NCBI GenBank assembly: GCA_947494805.1
Contig: CANLWK010000002.1
Location: 62,001 to 126,000, forward strand
DNA: 64,000 nucleotides
Reading direction: 5' to 3'
Source: an uncultured Croceitalea sp.
GTDB taxonomy: Bacteria; Bacteroidota; Bacteroidia; Flavobacteriales; Flavobacteriaceae
Below are positions 36,797 through 47,450 of the stretch, in pieces. A program made the translations under genes and the position numbers. The notes beneath the pieces were generated by a model that was not told where the DNA came from, made no database searches, and was given only the letters and a program-made list of their open reading frames with translations. Positions within the stretch are counted from its first letter, which is position 1. The number at the start of each line of letters is the position of its first letter.

Positions 36797-37243
36797 ATGA
36801 ACAATCGAACAATAACGATGAAAAGAACTTTTAACGCGCCATTGGCGCTAGTGTGGGAGGCTTGGACACAAGCTGAGCATATAGCAGAGTGGTGGAGCCC
36901 TAAAGGGGTGAGGACCAAAGTAGTTACCCATGAGTTTAAAGTAGGTGGCCAATGGAAGTATATTATGCCAATGCCCAATGGTCAAGAGTTTATTGCAGAG
37001 GGCACCTACACCGAAATAATCGAATTTAAAAAAATTGTTTCATCGGCAAACTTTAGACCAATGACCGAAGGGGTAGAAATTCAATCGTTGTTTGAACCAA
37101 ATGGCGAGAAGACCGATTTCACCTTTCATGTTATCCATCCTACAGAAGCGTACAAAATTCAACAAGAAAAAATGGGTATTCTAAACGGATGGGGTTCTGT
37201 GTTTGATAGGCTGGATGTACTCTTGAAAAGTTTTGACCAATAA
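36797..37243 (+). CDS. SRPBCC / AHSA1-domain protein
   Basis: 148 residues of the START-like helix-grip fold: TITMKRTFNAPLALVWEAWT, EHIAEWWSPKG, GGQWKYIM, then NGWGSVFDRLDVLL at the C-terminal helix. These small proteins bind hydrophobic ligands in a pocket; the ligand here is unknown. Second gene of the arsR operon; the pairing is very common in bacteria and suggests the SRPBCC protein acts on or senses a ligand related to the ArsR signal. Confidence 0.88.
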   Translation: MNNRTITMKRTFNAPLALVWEAWTQAEHIAEWWSPKGVRTKVVTHEFKVGGQWKYIMPMPNGQEFIAEGTYTEIIEFKKIVSSANFRPMTEGVEIQSLFEPNGEKTDFTFHVIHPTEAYKIQQEKMGILNGWGSVFDRLDVLLKSFDQ

Positions 37244-37253
37244 ATAATACCAT

Positions 37254-37481
37254 ATGAAAACGATGACCTGTAAACAATTGGGTGGTGCTTGTGACAAAGA
37301 GTTCAGCGCCGATTCTTTTGAAGAAATCGCTGAAATGAGTAAAAGACATGGCATGGAGATGTTTCACAAGAAAGATCCGGCACATCTTGATGCCATGGGC
37401 AAAATGCAAGAGTTGATGAAATCGCCCGAGGCCATGCAAAACTGGTTTGAAAGTAAACGAAAAGCGTTTGATGCGCTTTGA
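37254..37481 (+). CDS. DUF1059-like small protein
   Basis: 75 residues. The start MKTMTCKQLGGACDKEF with two Cys, followed by EEIAEMSKRHGMEMF, matches the DUF1059 pattern (MKxxxCxxxGxxCxxxxxxxxxEE... H). The extra C-terminal helix (HLDAMGKMQELMKSPEAM) is longer than usual. Third gene of the ArsR-SRPBCC operon, 10 bp after the previous stop. Function unknown. Confidence 0.75.
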   Translation: MKTMTCKQLGGACDKEFSADSFEEIAEMSKRHGMEMFHKKDPAHLDAMGKMQELMKSPEAMQNWFESKRKAFDAL

Positions 37482-37565
37482 GCTGAATGGGTATCATATA
37501 CTTCCATAAAGCACACTGTTTTTAACATTACCTATCGTTTTGTCCATGGTGTTGGTATAATTAAG

Positions 37566-38309
37566 TTATTCAAGCCATTTGGCCTTGATCCTACTGGCAT
37601 TCATTTCAGCAATATTTATTATTGATATTCCCTCGGGGCATTCCACCTCACAGGCGCCGGTGAATGTGCAACTGCCAAATCCTTCAAGCTCCATTTGACG
37701 GGTCATTTCCAGAACCCGTTTTGAAGCTTCTTGCTTTCCTTGGGGCAGGTTATTGAGGTGATTGATTTTTGCGGAGGTAAAGAGGGCTGCTGATGCATTT
37801 TTACAACTGGCAACACAGGCACCACAACCGATACAGGCGGCAGCGTCCATGGCCTTGTCTGCCTTGTCCTTTGCTATAAGAATGGCATTTGCTTCTGGTG
37901 CAGTTCCCGTTTTTGCCGAAATGTATCCGCCATGTTCAATGATTCTGTCAAGAGCGGAACGGTCCACGACCAGGTCCTTGATGATTGGAAAAGCAGCAGC
38001 TCTCCATGGTTCGACCACTATGAGCTCACCGTCTTTGAAACTACGCATATGTACTTGGCAAGTGGTCATCGCATCATTTGGGCCGTGGGCCCGCCCATTA
38101 ATGAATACACCGCACTGACCGCAAATCCCTTCTCTACAATCATACTCAAAGGCAATAACGTTCTCGTTGCGCTGCACCAATTGCTCGTTAAGGTGATCTA
38201 AAGCCTCTAAGAAAGACATGTCTTCGGTGAGCCCATCAACGTCGTATAACCTAAATTGACCTTCTGCATCGCCGCCCTCTTGTCTCCAAATTTTGAATGT
38301 TGCTTTCAT
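37566..38309 (-). CDS. sdhB: Succinate dehydrogenase / fumarate reductase iron-sulfur subunit
   Basis: 247 residues. The [2Fe-2S] ferredoxin domain has Cys58, Cys63, Cys66 and Cys84 (CREGICGQC); the C-terminal domain has CIGCGACVASC (Cys159, 162, 165, 169) and the later GSCTFTGACEVECPEG for the [4Fe-4S] and [3Fe-4S] centres. Passes electrons between the flavoprotein and the membrane cytochrome b. Last gene of the usp-sdhC-sdhA-sdhB order, 36 bp after sdhA. Type-B complex as in other Bacteroidota, able in principle to run in either direction. Confidence 0.94.
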   Translation of the reverse strand: MKATFKIWRQEGGDAEGQFRLYDVDGLTEDMSFLEALDHLNEQLVQRNENVIAFEYDCREGICGQCGVFINGRAHGPNDAMTTCQVHMRSFKDGELIVVEPWRAAAFPIIKDLVVDRSALDRIIEHGGYISAKTGTAPEANAILIAKDKADKAMDAAACIGCGACVASCKNASAALFTSAKINHLNNLPQGKQEASKRVLEMTRQMELEGFGSCTFTGACEVECPEGISIINIAEMNASRIKAKWLE

Positions 38310-38345
38310 GGTCTTTACAATATATTTTTGTTATGCTGCCAGCTA

Positions 38346-40253
38346 CTATTTGTAGCTTCTTACAATAGGTTTTAAGTTATCAAAAGTCAATGCTTCCTTA
38401 TGAAGCTTAAATTCCCCATGATTGTGCTCCCATGCTGATACATAGGCATAGTCTTGGTCATTGCGCAACGCCTCACCTTCTTCAGTTTGGTACTCTTCTC
38501 TAAAATGTGCCCCACAAGATTCTTCTCTTTCCAAGGCATCGGTGCACATTAAAAGCGCGAGTTCTAAAAAATCGGCCAAACGAAGTGCCTTTTCAAGTTC
38601 AGTGTTCATTTCATTGTTCCGGCCAGTTACCTTGACCTCTTTCCAAAAAGAATCTTGAATTGCAGTAATCTGTATAATGGCTTTAGTAAGTCCTTTTTTG
38701 TTTCGTGACATGGCGCACTGTTGCCACATGATTTTGCCCAGTTCGCGATGAAAGTGATCAACGGTCTTAGTTCCATTTACCATAAGTAACTTTTTGATGT
38801 GGTTTTCCACTTGGATCTCAATTTTTTCAAAGGCTTCATGTTCAGTGGTTTGGGAGCCTTCATGCAAACAGTTGGCTAAAAAATTATTGATGGTGTTCGG
38901 TAAAATAAAATAACCATCTATACTGGCCTGAAGTAATGAATTTGCTCCTAAACGGTTGGCACCATGATCTGAAAAGTTGCATTCACCAATGGCATATAAG
39001 CCTGGAATTGTTGTCATAAGCTCGTAGTCGACCCAAAGTCCGCCCATAGAAAAATGGGCCGCTGGTGATATTTGCATGGGTTCATCATAGGCATTGACAC
39101 CTGTGATTTTTTGATACATTTTAAAAAGGTTCCCGTATCTATCTCGAACGGTTTTTAGGCCCAAACGTTCAATTGCATGCTTAAAGTCTAAATAAACGGC
39201 ATTTTTGAGACGGCCTACGCCATAACCGGAATCAATACGTTCTTTTGCCGCTCGTGAGGCCACATCACGTGGTGCAAGGTTTCCAAAACTAGGATATCGC
39301 CGCTCTAGATAATAGTCTCTTTCTTCTTCAGGAATCGCCTCTGGCTTTCGATTGTCATCTTTCTTCTTAGGAACCCAAATACGCCCGTCATTTCGTAAAG
39401 ATTCAGACATCAATGTAAGTTTTGACTGGGCCTCACTTGTCTGTGGTAATGCTGTGGGATGAATTTGCGTAAAACTCGGAGCTGCAAAATATGCCCCTCG
39501 TTTATGTGTTTTCCAAATGGCGGTGGCATTGCACCCAATGGCCAGTGTAGAAAGTCGAAATACCCTTGAATACCCTCCTGTGGCCAGTATTACCGCATCG
39601 GCAACAAAACGCTTTAATTGCCCGGTGACCAAATCCCTTGCGATGATTCCCCTTGCCTTTCCGTTGATAAGCACTAGATCCATCATTTCATGCCGTGTGA
39701 ATAGCGTCACTTTTTTTGCCCGTTTCATTTTATACAGTTGCGCGTAAGCGGCCAGTAAAAGTTGTTGACCGGTTTGACCACGGGCATAAAAAGTACGTTG
39801 CACCTGTACACCGCCAAAACTACGGTTGACCAATACGCCACCATATTCTCTAGCGAAGGGGACACCTTGCTGTACAAAATGATCGATCAATGGTGCCGAT
39901 AGCTCTGCCAATCGATACACATTTGCCTCACGTGATCTGAAATCCCCTCCTTTTAGGGTATCATAAAACATCCTCCAAATACTGTCACCGTCGTGTTGAT
40001 AGTTTTTAGCCGCATTAATACCACCTTGGGCCGCCACGGAATGTGCCCTACGGGCTGAATCTTGGTAACAAAAACATTGTACGTTATATCCCAGTTCTGC
40101 TAAAGTGGCAGAAGCCCCTGCACCAGCTAATCCTGAACCAACAACAATGATGTTCAGCTTTTTTTTATTGGCGGGATTTATCAATTGTGAATCTGTTTGA
40201 TAGTTGCGCCATTTGTGTTCTAAGGGTCCTCGGGGAATTTTTGGATCAAGCAT
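38346..40253 (-). CDS. sdhA: Succinate dehydrogenase / fumarate reductase flavoprotein subunit
   Basis: 635 residues from ATG 40253, 7 bp after the sdhC stop; ATG 40277 would overlap sdhC and adds eight non-conserved residues. FAD-binding [13 protein letters not shown] near residue 40, covalent-FAD His in [14 protein letters not shown], substrate-site HPTALP and catalytic region [26 protein letters not shown] near the C-terminal part. Oxidises succinate to fumarate or the reverse. The length and motifs fit the type-B (Wolinella/Bacillus-like) enzyme. Confidence 0.95.
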   Translation of the reverse strand: MLDPKIPRGPLEHKWRNYQTDSQLINPANKKKLNIIVVGSGLAGAGASATLAELGYNVQCFCYQDSARRAHSVAAQGGINAAKNYQHDGDSIWRMFYDTLKGGDFRSREANVYRLAELSAPLIDHFVQQGVPFAREYGGVLVNRSFGGVQVQRTFYARGQTGQQLLLAAYAQLYKMKRAKKVTLFTRHEMMDLVLINGKARGIIARDLVTGQLKRFVADAVILATGGYSRVFRLSTLAIGCNATAIWKTHKRGAYFAAPSFTQIHPTALPQTSEAQSKLTLMSESLRNDGRIWVPKKKDDNRKPEAIPEEERDYYLERRYPSFGNLAPRDVASRAAKERIDSGYGVGRLKNAVYLDFKHAIERLGLKTVRDRYGNLFKMYQKITGVNAYDEPMQISPAAHFSMGGLWVDYELMTTIPGLYAIGECNFSDHGANRLGANSLLQASIDGYFILPNTINNFLANCLHEGSQTTEHEAFEKIEIQVENHIKKLLMVNGTKTVDHFHRELGKIMWQQCAMSRNKKGLTKAIIQITAIQDSFWKEVKVTGRNNEMNTELEKALRLADFLELALLMCTDALEREESCGAHFREEYQTEEGEALRNDQDYAYVSAWEHNHGEFKLHKEALTFDNLKPIVRSYK

Positions 40254-40260
40254 CTTGATA

Positions 40261-40914
40261 TTATTTAAAGAAAACAATTAGCGGTATGACACCGAAACCT
40301 ATGGCTATGATTGAAGCATAAATAAGTGAAAGCTTAGCTAGTAATCGTAGCCCCTTTTTATGGTAGAACCCTAGAGTCATAAGCGCGCTTTTTAAACCGT
40401 GGTTAAGATGCATTCCCAAGGGAACCATCAAAACGGTGTAGAACAGCACTACATAAACATTTTGAAAAAGGGCGTACGTTACTTCATATACATCTTTATG
40501 GCCATTATTATCCAACCCTACATTTTCACCAATCCCCAGTTTGATACGTGCCCAAAAATTAGTAAGATGCACAATTAAAAATAACAGTATCGTAATGCCT
40601 AAAAATCCCATGTTTTGTGAGATCCAACTACTATTGTCTTTGGTACGATTTACATGATAGCCGCGGGGTTTTGCCTTTTTGTTTGAACGGGTAATCAGTA
40701 GTGCATAGATGATATGAAGCATGATGGACAAGTACAGTACATAGGCGATTATCTTTATCAATGGGCTTTCACGCAATGTGGTGGAATATGAATTGTACAG
40801 TGTGCGGGCCGTTTCTTCAGGCAGTATCAAAATACAGTTTGCCGATAGATGTACCACTAGAAAGAGACATAGAAACAGGCCGGTAGCTGCGATAATCGAT
40901 TTTCTTATGAACAT
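40261..40914 (-). CDS. sdhC: Succinate dehydrogenase cytochrome b subunit (type B, single anchor)
   Basis: 217 residues with five hydrophobic helices, the di-haem type-B anchor. His residues in four helices ([42 protein letters not shown]) can supply the haem ligands. Anchors SdhAB and exchanges electrons with menaquinone. 11 bp after the USP gene stop, so co-transcribed with it; sdhA follows after 7 bp. Confidence 0.92.
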   Translation of the reverse strand: MFIRKSIIAATGLFLCLFLVVHLSANCILILPEETARTLYNSYSTTLRESPLIKIIAYVLYLSIMLHIIYALLITRSNKKAKPRGYHVNRTKDNSSWISQNMGFLGITILLFLIVHLTNFWARIKLGIGENVGLDNNGHKDVYEVTYALFQNVYVVLFYTVLMVPLGMHLNHGLKSALMTLGFYHKKGLRLLAKLSLIYASIIAIGFGVIPLIVFFK

Positions 40915-40925
40915 AGAACCTTTTC

Positions 40926-41729
40926 TTAGATGGGCCGCGCATGGAGAATCATCAAGGGCACAGGACTGTTAAAAGTCTGTTTAAGGGTGACGCTTTCGCT
41001 TAACAAGCGTTCCATAAATCCTTTTTTTGCACGCACCATACATAATAGACCGGCAAAATCTTTCATTAGATAGTCATTCAGGTCTTTGTTGGTGTTTCCT
41101 GTACCAAATGCGTAGTCTATTGAAGGGTTTAAGTCAGCAATGTGGCTCAAGGGAATATCAAGGTCCGAAGTTTTTTTATCAGCGATATGTAGTACTTTGA
41201 CCTTGCTTTTATGCTTTTTTACAATCTTTTTCAGGGGATCAACGGTAGCATAAGAAAAGGGCTCGTTACCTATGGCAAAAACGATTTCGTCCAAAGCTCT
41301 AAAATGATATTCTTCGGGCACGACAATTACTGGTGCCAGAGTTTTAGAGATTACGCCACCTGCAATACTTCCCATAAAAACCTCTTTTAGTCCGCTAGCA
41401 CCTTTTGTTCCCATGACAATGAAGTCAAAGTCACCACTATCACCTAGGGCAGTGATTGCCGAAACGGCCTTAAGTTTAACTATTTTGGGTTTGAATACTA
41501 TATCGGGGTACTTTTTTCGCATACGCTGCATCAATTCATCCATTTTGGCACGAGCGTCTTTTTCAATAACGTCATCAATATTCTTCATTAACAGTGCGGC
41601 CCGTGACCGCGTATCAAAGCTGTGCAAAACCAGAATTTCAAGAGATGGTCCAAAAAATTCAACAGCATACGCCAGTGCATTGGTCGAGGTCTTGGAAAAG
41701 TCTATGGGAACCAGAATTTTATTCATCAC
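40926..41729 (-). CDS. Universal stress protein, tandem domains, heading the sdh operon
   Basis: 267 residues; ATG 41726 is an equal start choice. The first USP domain (1-145) begins KILVPIDFSKTSTNALAYA and has a complete nucleotide motif, MGTKGASGLKEVFMGSIAGGVI (Gly-x2-Gly-x9-Gly-Ser). The second domain lacks it. It directly precedes sdhC, an unusual partner, suggesting a role in tuning respiration under stress. No TGAyN4rTCA box was found in the 347 bp upstream. Confidence 0.9.
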   Translation of the reverse strand: MMNKILVPIDFSKTSTNALAYAVEFFGPSLEILVLHSFDTRSRAALLMKNIDDVIEKDARAKMDELMQRMRKKYPDIVFKPKIVKLKAVSAITALGDSGDFDFIVMGTKGASGLKEVFMGSIAGGVISKTLAPVIVVPEEYHFRALDEIVFAIGNEPFSYATVDPLKKIVKKHKSKVKVLHIADKKTSDLDIPLSHIADLNPSIDYAFGTGNTNKDLNDYLMKDFAGLLCMVRAKKGFMERLLSESVTLKQTFNSPVPLMILHARPI

Positions 41730-42076
41730 GATGGGTTGTTTATCATTATGACCATAAACATAACCACCAAATCTTTAGACAAACTTTAGCTAAGGATAAC
41801 CTATTTTCAAATGCACTTTGAACAATGCCCAAATACTTGATATAAAAGCTTAGAGGTGCCACCTACATACATTGCAGTTCAGGACATTATGTATTCAAGA
41901 ACACAATTGACTGCGATTCAGATTTGATTTTTGCCACTTAAGTTTCTCTAAAGAATTGCATCCTAGTTTTATTCAAAATAAATGAGTGAAATCTGACATA
42001 TGAATTTGGAGAATAGAAAAATGGACCTAGGCCTTATTGAGATTGGTAAGGGCTATTCCCATGTAAAAATATATTT
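41730..42076. other. 347-bp divergent gap between two USP genes
   Basis: No gene. It holds the promoters for usp-sdhCAB (leftward) and the usp-TPR/V-ATPase run (rightward). A perfect 11-bp palindrome AGGTGCCACCT lies at 41854-41864 near the middle and could be a shared operator. TAGTTTTA at 41964-41971 is a possible rightward -7 element. The seven-member TGA-N4-TCA box type seen downstream is absent here. Confidence 0.4.
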
Positions 42077-43219
42077 ATGAAACTATTGGAAAAAATCTTG
42101 TGGGCAAATGATTTTAGTGCCGTATCAAAACATGTGGAAGAAACAGCGATGGAATTGGCCAAAGTGTTTAATTCTAAGGTAGTTCCGGTACATGTACTTC
42201 CTAACGATATTATTAATGAAGGGATACGTACTAAAGTGACAAGAATGGCCGAAGAAAAGCTAAAGGAGGCCACTTTAAGACTTGAAGGCGCAGGTGTTCT
42301 AGTAGATGTACCACTGCTTGAATATGGTTCACCTCATGACGGCATTGTAAATGCCGCCATAAAGACCAACGCCAATTTAATTTTAACAGGTTCTGGTGAA
42401 AGTCTGCATGGTGAAAATACACACTTGGGTACAACTACTGAACGAATCATTCAGAAAAGTGAAAAACCTGTGTTTGTTGCCAAGACTGGTGTTCCCCTGA
42501 GCGTTCATCACATTCTATGTCCTGTAGATTTCTCAAAAGCATCTGAAAGGGCCCTTAAAAATGCGATTACGATGACCAGAAGGTTTAGGGCAGAGCTGAC
42601 CATTCTTGGCGTTTGTGAAATAGAGGACACGGCTTGGTTTTTTTCAGAAGATGGCCTAGAGAAGGAAAACCAATTGCGGTTGACCGTGCATGAAGAAAAG
42701 TTTGATGCATTTCTAAAAAAGTTTGACCTGACCCATTTGAATTGGACAAAAGAGACACCAAAGGGTGATCCATCCAAAGAAATCCGAAGTGCTATTTCTC
42801 GAAAAATGATTGACCTGCTTGTAATGGGCACCGTGGGTAGAACCGGTCTCAACCGTTTGCTCATTGGTAGTGTGACCGAAAAGGTTATTCGCGAAGTCCC
42901 CTGCTCATTTCTAACCTTAAAATCAGAAGATGTAATCAACTTACAATTAGATTCAGATATAAAAGATCTAGAACATGTGCATAACGCGGCCATTGAACTT
43001 ATGGAAAATGGTTTTAATAAGGAAGCTATCGGTCAGTTCAAAATCTGCTTAAGCATTAACAATATGCACCTGCCAACCTACTTTGGTCTTGCCAAGGTTT
43101 ATGAGAAACTAAAGGATCCGGTAAAGGCAAAACGGTACCGTAAAAGGGGGCTAGAAATAAAAGACAAAATGTGGTACACCAAAATAGAAGAAGAAGTGAG
43201 AAAACTTCGCGGTAGTTGA
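42077..43219 (+). CDS. Universal stress protein with two USP domains and a C-terminal TPR
   Basis: 380 residues. USP1 ~1-140 (ILWANDFSAVSKHVEETA) with a degenerate nucleotide motif; USP2 ~145-285 (ILCPVDFSKASERALKNA) with an intact MGTVGRTGLNRLLIGSVTEKVI. A helical tail (~295-380) contains about two tetratricopeptide repeats (HNAAIELMENGFNKEAIGQFK, YFGLAKVYEKLKDPVKAKRY). The V-ATPase A subunit starts 12 bp later, so it is the first gene of that run. The TPR suggests it docks onto a partner, possibly the ATPase (inference). Confidence 0.88.
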   Translation: MKLLEKILWANDFSAVSKHVEETAMELAKVFNSKVVPVHVLPNDIINEGIRTKVTRMAEEKLKEATLRLEGAGVLVDVPLLEYGSPHDGIVNAAIKTNANLILTGSGESLHGENTHLGTTTERIIQKSEKPVFVAKTGVPLSVHHILCPVDFSKASERALKNAITMTRRFRAELTILGVCEIEDTAWFFSEDGLEKENQLRLTVHEEKFDAFLKKFDLTHLNWTKETPKGDPSKEIRSAISRKMIDLLVMGTVGRTGLNRLLIGSVTEKVIREVPCSFLTLKSEDVINLQLDSDIKDLEHVHNAAIELMENGFNKEAIGQFKICLSINNMHLPTYFGLAKVYEKLKDPVKAKRYRKRGLEIKDKMWYTKIEEEVRKLRGS

Positions 43220-43231
43220 AACAGTTGAACA

Positions 43232-44977
43232 ATGAGTAAAACCAAAGGTAAAGTAGTTAGTGTCAATGAGTCATTGGTTGGTACTAAGATTACAAGTGGG
43301 GCCGTAATCAATGGAGAGGTAGCCTATATACACATAGATGGAGACAAGCGATTAAAAGCAGAGGTCATTGATGTAAAAAAAGGAGGTATCGTCTATTTAC
43401 AGGTTTTTGAAGATACAAAATGGATGAAAGTAGGTGATAGCGTAGCGTTCACAGGGCTACCGCTTGCAGTAAAATTAGGTCCTGGTATTTTAGGTTCGGT
43501 TACAGATGGACTTCAAAACCCTTTATATGAACTTGCCGAGAAAGAGTGGTTTTTAGAAAGGGGACTCGAGGTGAGTCCTTTGGACACTACTTTAAAATGG
43601 CATTTTACCCCAAGTATCCAAAAGGGAGATAGCATAACCGGAGGTGCAGTTTTAGGTCACGTACCCGAAAAACTCTTTAAGCATAAAATTTTCGTCCCTT
43701 TTTCTGTAAGGGAAACATATGTGGTAGCGCATATTGTACCTGAAGGTGAGTATACCATTGCCGATGACATTGCAACCCTAAAAAACAGTGACGGCGGCAC
43801 GAAAGTATTACAAATGGCATTTGACTGGCCAGTAAAAGTGCCTATGCCCTTTTACGAGCGTTCGGTTCCTGAAAAACCGATGCCAACGGGCATACGAATT
43901 CTCGATGCGCTTTTTCCTATTGCCTTTGGCGGAACTGCATGCAATCCTGGCCCTTTCGGTGCAGGTAAGACAGTTCTTCAGCATAGTCTTGCCCGTCATT
44001 CGCAAGCTGATGTGGTTATCATAGCGGCCTGTGGTGAACGGGCCGGTGAGGCTGTTGAAGTGTTTAAAGATTTTCCTGAGCTTATTGACCCGAGAACGGG
44101 CAAATCATTGATGGACCGAACATATATCGTTGGCAATACATCATCTATGCCGGTAGCAGCTCGCGAAGCTTCGGTATACATGGCCACAACGGTCGGAGAA
44201 TATTATCGTAAACAAGGATTGAACGTTCTGATTCTAGCAGATTCAACGTCACGTTGGGCCCAGGCGCTGCGTGAAACTTCTGGGCGTAAAGAGGAAATTC
44301 CTGGGCCAGAAGCCTTTCCAATGTATATTTCTACCCTAATCTCGGCTTTTTACGATCGTGCAGGGGTTGAATTGTTACCAGAGGGAGAAATGGGATCATT
44401 GAGCATTATTGGAACTGTTTCACCGGCCGGCGGTAATTTTGACGAGCCCGTTACACAAGCCACATTGTTGAGTACAGGCGCATTTTGGGGACTTTCAAGA
44501 GCCCTATCAGATGCTAGAAAGTATCCGGCCATAGATCGTATTGACAGTACCTCAAAGTATCCTTCGCTTCTGCAAAAAGAAGAAGTACTATATCTGTTGG
44601 ATTTACTCCGCGATGGTAAATCCATAGCATCTAACATTCTATTAATGGGCGAAAAAGGAATCACTGATGAATCTTACATACGATATCAAAAGGCAGAATT
44701 ATTGGATGCGGTATTCTTACAACAAAACAGTTTTCATAAGGTAGATGGGGTGACCGATCCCGAACGGTTACACTTAATGTTTACTATGATAAAAGAGATT
44801 ATTGATGCTACTGTTGTTATTGAGGGCAAAGAAACCATAAGGTCTCATTTCAATTTTATTAGGCAGGCTTTTTTAGACTGGAATTATATGCAACTGAATG
44901 ATAAAAACTATGAAAAACAAAAATCAAGGCTGTTGATATTGGTTAAACAAATGGGCTATGTTAAGGAAAACGTATGA
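43232..44977 (+). CDS. atpA: V-type ATPase subunit A (catalytic)
   Basis: 581 residues. The Walker A loop is [47 protein letters not shown] and the arginine-rich signature [22 protein letters not shown] identify the V/A-type catalytic subunit, including the non-homologous insertion near residues 110-180. Hydrolyses or makes ATP in the hexameric head. First ATPase gene, overlapping the B-subunit gene by 20 bp, a translational coupling sign. Confidence 0.95.
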   Translation: MSKTKGKVVSVNESLVGTKITSGAVINGEVAYIHIDGDKRLKAEVIDVKKGGIVYLQVFEDTKWMKVGDSVAFTGLPLAVKLGPGILGSVTDGLQNPLYELAEKEWFLERGLEVSPLDTTLKWHFTPSIQKGDSITGGAVLGHVPEKLFKHKIFVPFSVRETYVVAHIVPEGEYTIADDIATLKNSDGGTKVLQMAFDWPVKVPMPFYERSVPEKPMPTGIRILDALFPIAFGGTACNPGPFGAGKTVLQHSLARHSQADVVIIAACGERAGEAVEVFKDFPELIDPRTGKSLMDRTYIVGNTSSMPVAAREASVYMATTVGEYYRKQGLNVLILADSTSRWAQALRETSGRKEEIPGPEAFPMYISTLISAFYDRAGVELLPEGEMGSLSIIGTVSPAGGNFDEPVTQATLLSTGAFWGLSRALSDARKYPAIDRIDSTSKYPSLLQKEEVLYLLDLLRDGKSIASNILLMGEKGITDESYIRYQKAELLDAVFLQQNSFHKVDGVTDPERLHLMFTMIKEIIDATVVIEGKETIRSHFNFIRQAFLDWNYMQLNDKNYEKQKSRLLILVKQMGYVKENV

Positions 44978-46289
44978 CAATATAGACAGTATAGGGCGGT
45001 CCATACTCAGTATTAAAGCGAGTAATGTGCATAATAAAGAATTGGCCGAAGTGCTATACCCAAATGGAGAAAAATCATTTGCACAGGTCATTGCCCTAAA
45101 TGGAGATGATGTGACCTTACAGTTGTTCCAAGGTGGATTCGGTGTATCCACCGATTGTAGCATTCGTTTTTTAGGGAAACCGGTACAAGTTGGCTTTTCT
45201 GATGATATGCTCGGTAGGGTATACTCTGGCAACGGCAGGCCAATAGATGGTGGACCCGAGCTGATGTCAGACCAAATTAGGGTGGCAGGGCCTTCAATCA
45301 ATCCGGTAAAACGGTTGATTCCAAAAGAGATGATTCGCACTGGGGTGCCCATGATCGATGTGTTCAATACGCTTGTGCGTTCGCAAAAGATTCCCATATT
45401 CGCTAAGGCAGGAGAACCTTATAACCGCTTGTTGGCCAATATTGCCACACAAACTGACGCCGATGTGATCATCATTGGTGGGGTCGGCCTTAAATATGAT
45501 GAGTACCACTACTTTAAGCAACGTATTGAAGATGCGGGCAGTAGGCATAAAACAATAATGTTCGTGCATACCCATCGTGATTCCATCGTAGAGGGACTGA
45601 TGGTCCCTGACCTTGCCCTTGCTGTAGGCGAACGTTTTGCCCTGCAAGGCAAGAATGTTTTCGTGCTCTTATCAGATATGACGCAATGGTCCGATTATCT
45701 GCGTCAAGTTGCCAATGCACAAGACCAAATTCCGGCCAATCAAGGATATCCAGGTGACCTATATTCCCAATTGGCAAGTCGGTATGAAAAGGCCGCCGAT
45801 ATTGATGGAGCAGGCAGTATTACCATTCTAGGGGTGACCACCATGGATGATGTAACGCATCCGGTACCCGATAATACAGGATATATCACAGAAGGCCAGT
45901 TTTTTATGAAAGATGGCTATCTCGAATTGTTCGGTTCCCTGAGCAGGCTGAAGCAACAAGTAAATGACAAGACCCGGTCTGATCATAGAAGTATTATGAA
46001 TGCCATGGCACGGTTGCTATCAGAATCTGAAGAACGGGTAAAGGCACAAAAATTTGGTTCGGTAAAAGATGATTATTCCCTACGATTATTGGATTATCGA
46101 AAAACCTTTCAAGAAGAGTTGATGGATCCCTTCCGGTTTTTAGAGTTAGAGGATGCACTTGATTTGTGCTGGGACATTTTGTCCAATCATTTTAAAAAAG
46201 AAGAGGTAGGGCTATCCTCAGAACTGATTGAGGCCTATTGGCCCCCAAAAGGGAAGTTTAAAATTTTGATCAATACGACCCATGAGTGA
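44958..46289 (+). CDS. atpB: V-type ATPase subunit B (non-catalytic)
   Basis: 443 residues. RTGVPMIDVFNTLVRSQKIPIFAKAGEPYNRL carries the degenerate P-loop region of B subunits, followed by FVHTHRDSIVEGLMVPDLALAVGERFA and the conserved DMTQWSDYLRQVANAQDQIPANQGYPGDLYSQLASRYEKA segment in family form. Alternates with subunit A in the head. Both ends overlap neighbours (20 bp with A, 8 bp with E). Confidence 0.95.
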   Translation: MLRKTYDNIDSIGRSILSIKASNVHNKELAEVLYPNGEKSFAQVIALNGDDVTLQLFQGGFGVSTDCSIRFLGKPVQVGFSDDMLGRVYSGNGRPIDGGPELMSDQIRVAGPSINPVKRLIPKEMIRTGVPMIDVFNTLVRSQKIPIFAKAGEPYNRLLANIATQTDADVIIIGGVGLKYDEYHYFKQRIEDAGSRHKTIMFVHTHRDSIVEGLMVPDLALAVGERFALQGKNVFVLLSDMTQWSDYLRQVANAQDQIPANQGYPGDLYSQLASRYEKAADIDGAGSITILGVTTMDDVTHPVPDNTGYITEGQFFMKDGYLELFGSLSRLKQQVNDKTRSDHRSIMNAMARLLSESEERVKAQKFGSVKDDYSLRLLDYRKTFQEELMDPFRFLELEDALDLCWDILSNHFKKEEVGLSSELIEAYWPPKGKFKILINTTHE

Positions 46290-46881
46290 AAAAACTTTAG
46301 ATAATCTAATTAAGACCTTAAAGGTTGAGGCCATTGAAGCTGCGGAAAAAGAGGCGGCCATTATACGTGAAGCCGCGGAAAAGGAAGCACAAGATCTACT
46401 GAAAAATGCTCAGACGGAAAGAAAACAAATTCTTGATGCAGCGGAAGAAGAGGCACGATCAACGGTAGAAAAGGGTAAAAGTGCGCTGCGGCAAGCAGCC
46501 CGTGACGTGAATATTTCTCTAAAAAATGAAATCGTACAATTGTTAAAATCTGTTTTAGAAGACAATGTCGAAAAAAGCATTACCCCTGGGTTGTTGAAAA
46601 CCGCAATGACCAAAGTTGTTGAGAATATTGGTAGTGATATCGAATTAAAACTCACTGCAGACCTTAAGGAAGGGCTGGCCGACTATGTTCAAAGAGAACT
46701 TCAAATATCTGAAGAGCATATAACCGTTTTTAATGAAACCAGTCTTAAAAAGAGTCTGAGTATCACCAAAAAAGGAAAAGGATGGAGTTATGAGGTTTCA
46801 TCAGCTACAGTAACCGAGCTTTTAGGGATGCATTTGAACAACGAATGGACAAAGCTTTTAAAAAGCGATGTGAGAGAATGA
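46282..46881 (+). CDS. atpE: V-type ATPase subunit E (peripheral stalk)
   Basis: 199 residues. The first ~110 residues are a long Ala/Glu/Lys-rich helix (heptad-like AIEAAEKEAAIIREAAEKEA...), the coiled coil of the peripheral stalk; the globular C-terminal part (ITPGLLKTAMTKVVENIGSDIELKLTADL) binds the head. A subunit G partner is not encoded nearby. The start overlaps the end of atpB by 8 bp. Confidence 0.85.
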   Translation: MSEKTLDNLIKTLKVEAIEAAEKEAAIIREAAEKEAQDLLKNAQTERKQILDAAEEEARSTVEKGKSALRQAARDVNISLKNEIVQLLKSVLEDNVEKSITPGLLKTAMTKVVENIGSDIELKLTADLKEGLADYVQRELQISEEHITVFNETSLKKSLSITKKGKGWSYEVSSATVTELLGMHLNNEWTKLLKSDVRE

Positions 46882-47447
46882 TTAAGGGAGATCTTGAATA
46901 CACATTGGCAAGTTTGCCCCACCTATCTTTTACAGAAAGTAGTGAGGCGTGCTCTAAAGTATCTTCAATTTTTAAGAAGTATGCAGGCCCGTCTGAAGCA
47001 GAAAAGCCCTTGGTAACAATTTTAGAAGATGAGGTCAGTAAATTCTTGAGTCCGAAAGCGCAAGAGTTGTTTCAAAAAGTCAATTTAAATACCATTCACA
47101 CCCCTCGTTTCCAGAAAAGTGACAATAGGTTCGTAGCCTCTTTTTCAACATACATGTACGGTCTTAAGCAAGAAGTAACAAAACTGCGAATTGCACGAAA
47201 AAACAAAGACAAAGAGATTTCTAATAAAGATGGGCAGTACACCTTAGTTCATGGCAACCCTCTAGAAGAGGAAATACAATTGCTAAAACTACAATGGCAG
47301 AAACTAGAAGCACTGACCATTGAACATAATACAGATTTTACCGGTCTTATCAGCTATAAGCTAAAACTAATGCTATTGCTTCGCTGGTGGAGCTTTGATG
47401 CTCAAGAGGGTTTTAAACGATTTGCGACCAGTACAATAAATAGGTGA
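46878..47447 (+). CDS. DUF2764 protein, V-ATPase subunit C-like
   Basis: 189 residues from ATG 46878, which overlaps the atpE stop as ATGA; an earlier ATG at 46845 would overlap by 37 bp and is less likely. The family DUF2764 is found almost only inside V-ATPase operons of Bacteroidota and related groups, where it replaces subunit C as the cap on the central rotor. Motifs: LEYTLASLPHLSF, RTxxFxxSDNRFVASF-like stretch and the final WWSFDAQEGFKRF. Function by position. Confidence 0.8.
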   Translation: MIKGDLEYTLASLPHLSFTESSEACSKVSSIFKKYAGPSEAEKPLVTILEDEVSKFLSPKAQELFQKVNLNTIHTPRFQKSDNRFVASFSTYMYGLKQEVTKLRIARKNKDKEISNKDGQYTLVHGNPLEEEIQLLKLQWQKLEALTIEHNTDFTGLISYKLKLMLLLRWWSFDAQEGFKRFATSTINR

Positions 47448-47450
47448 GGT

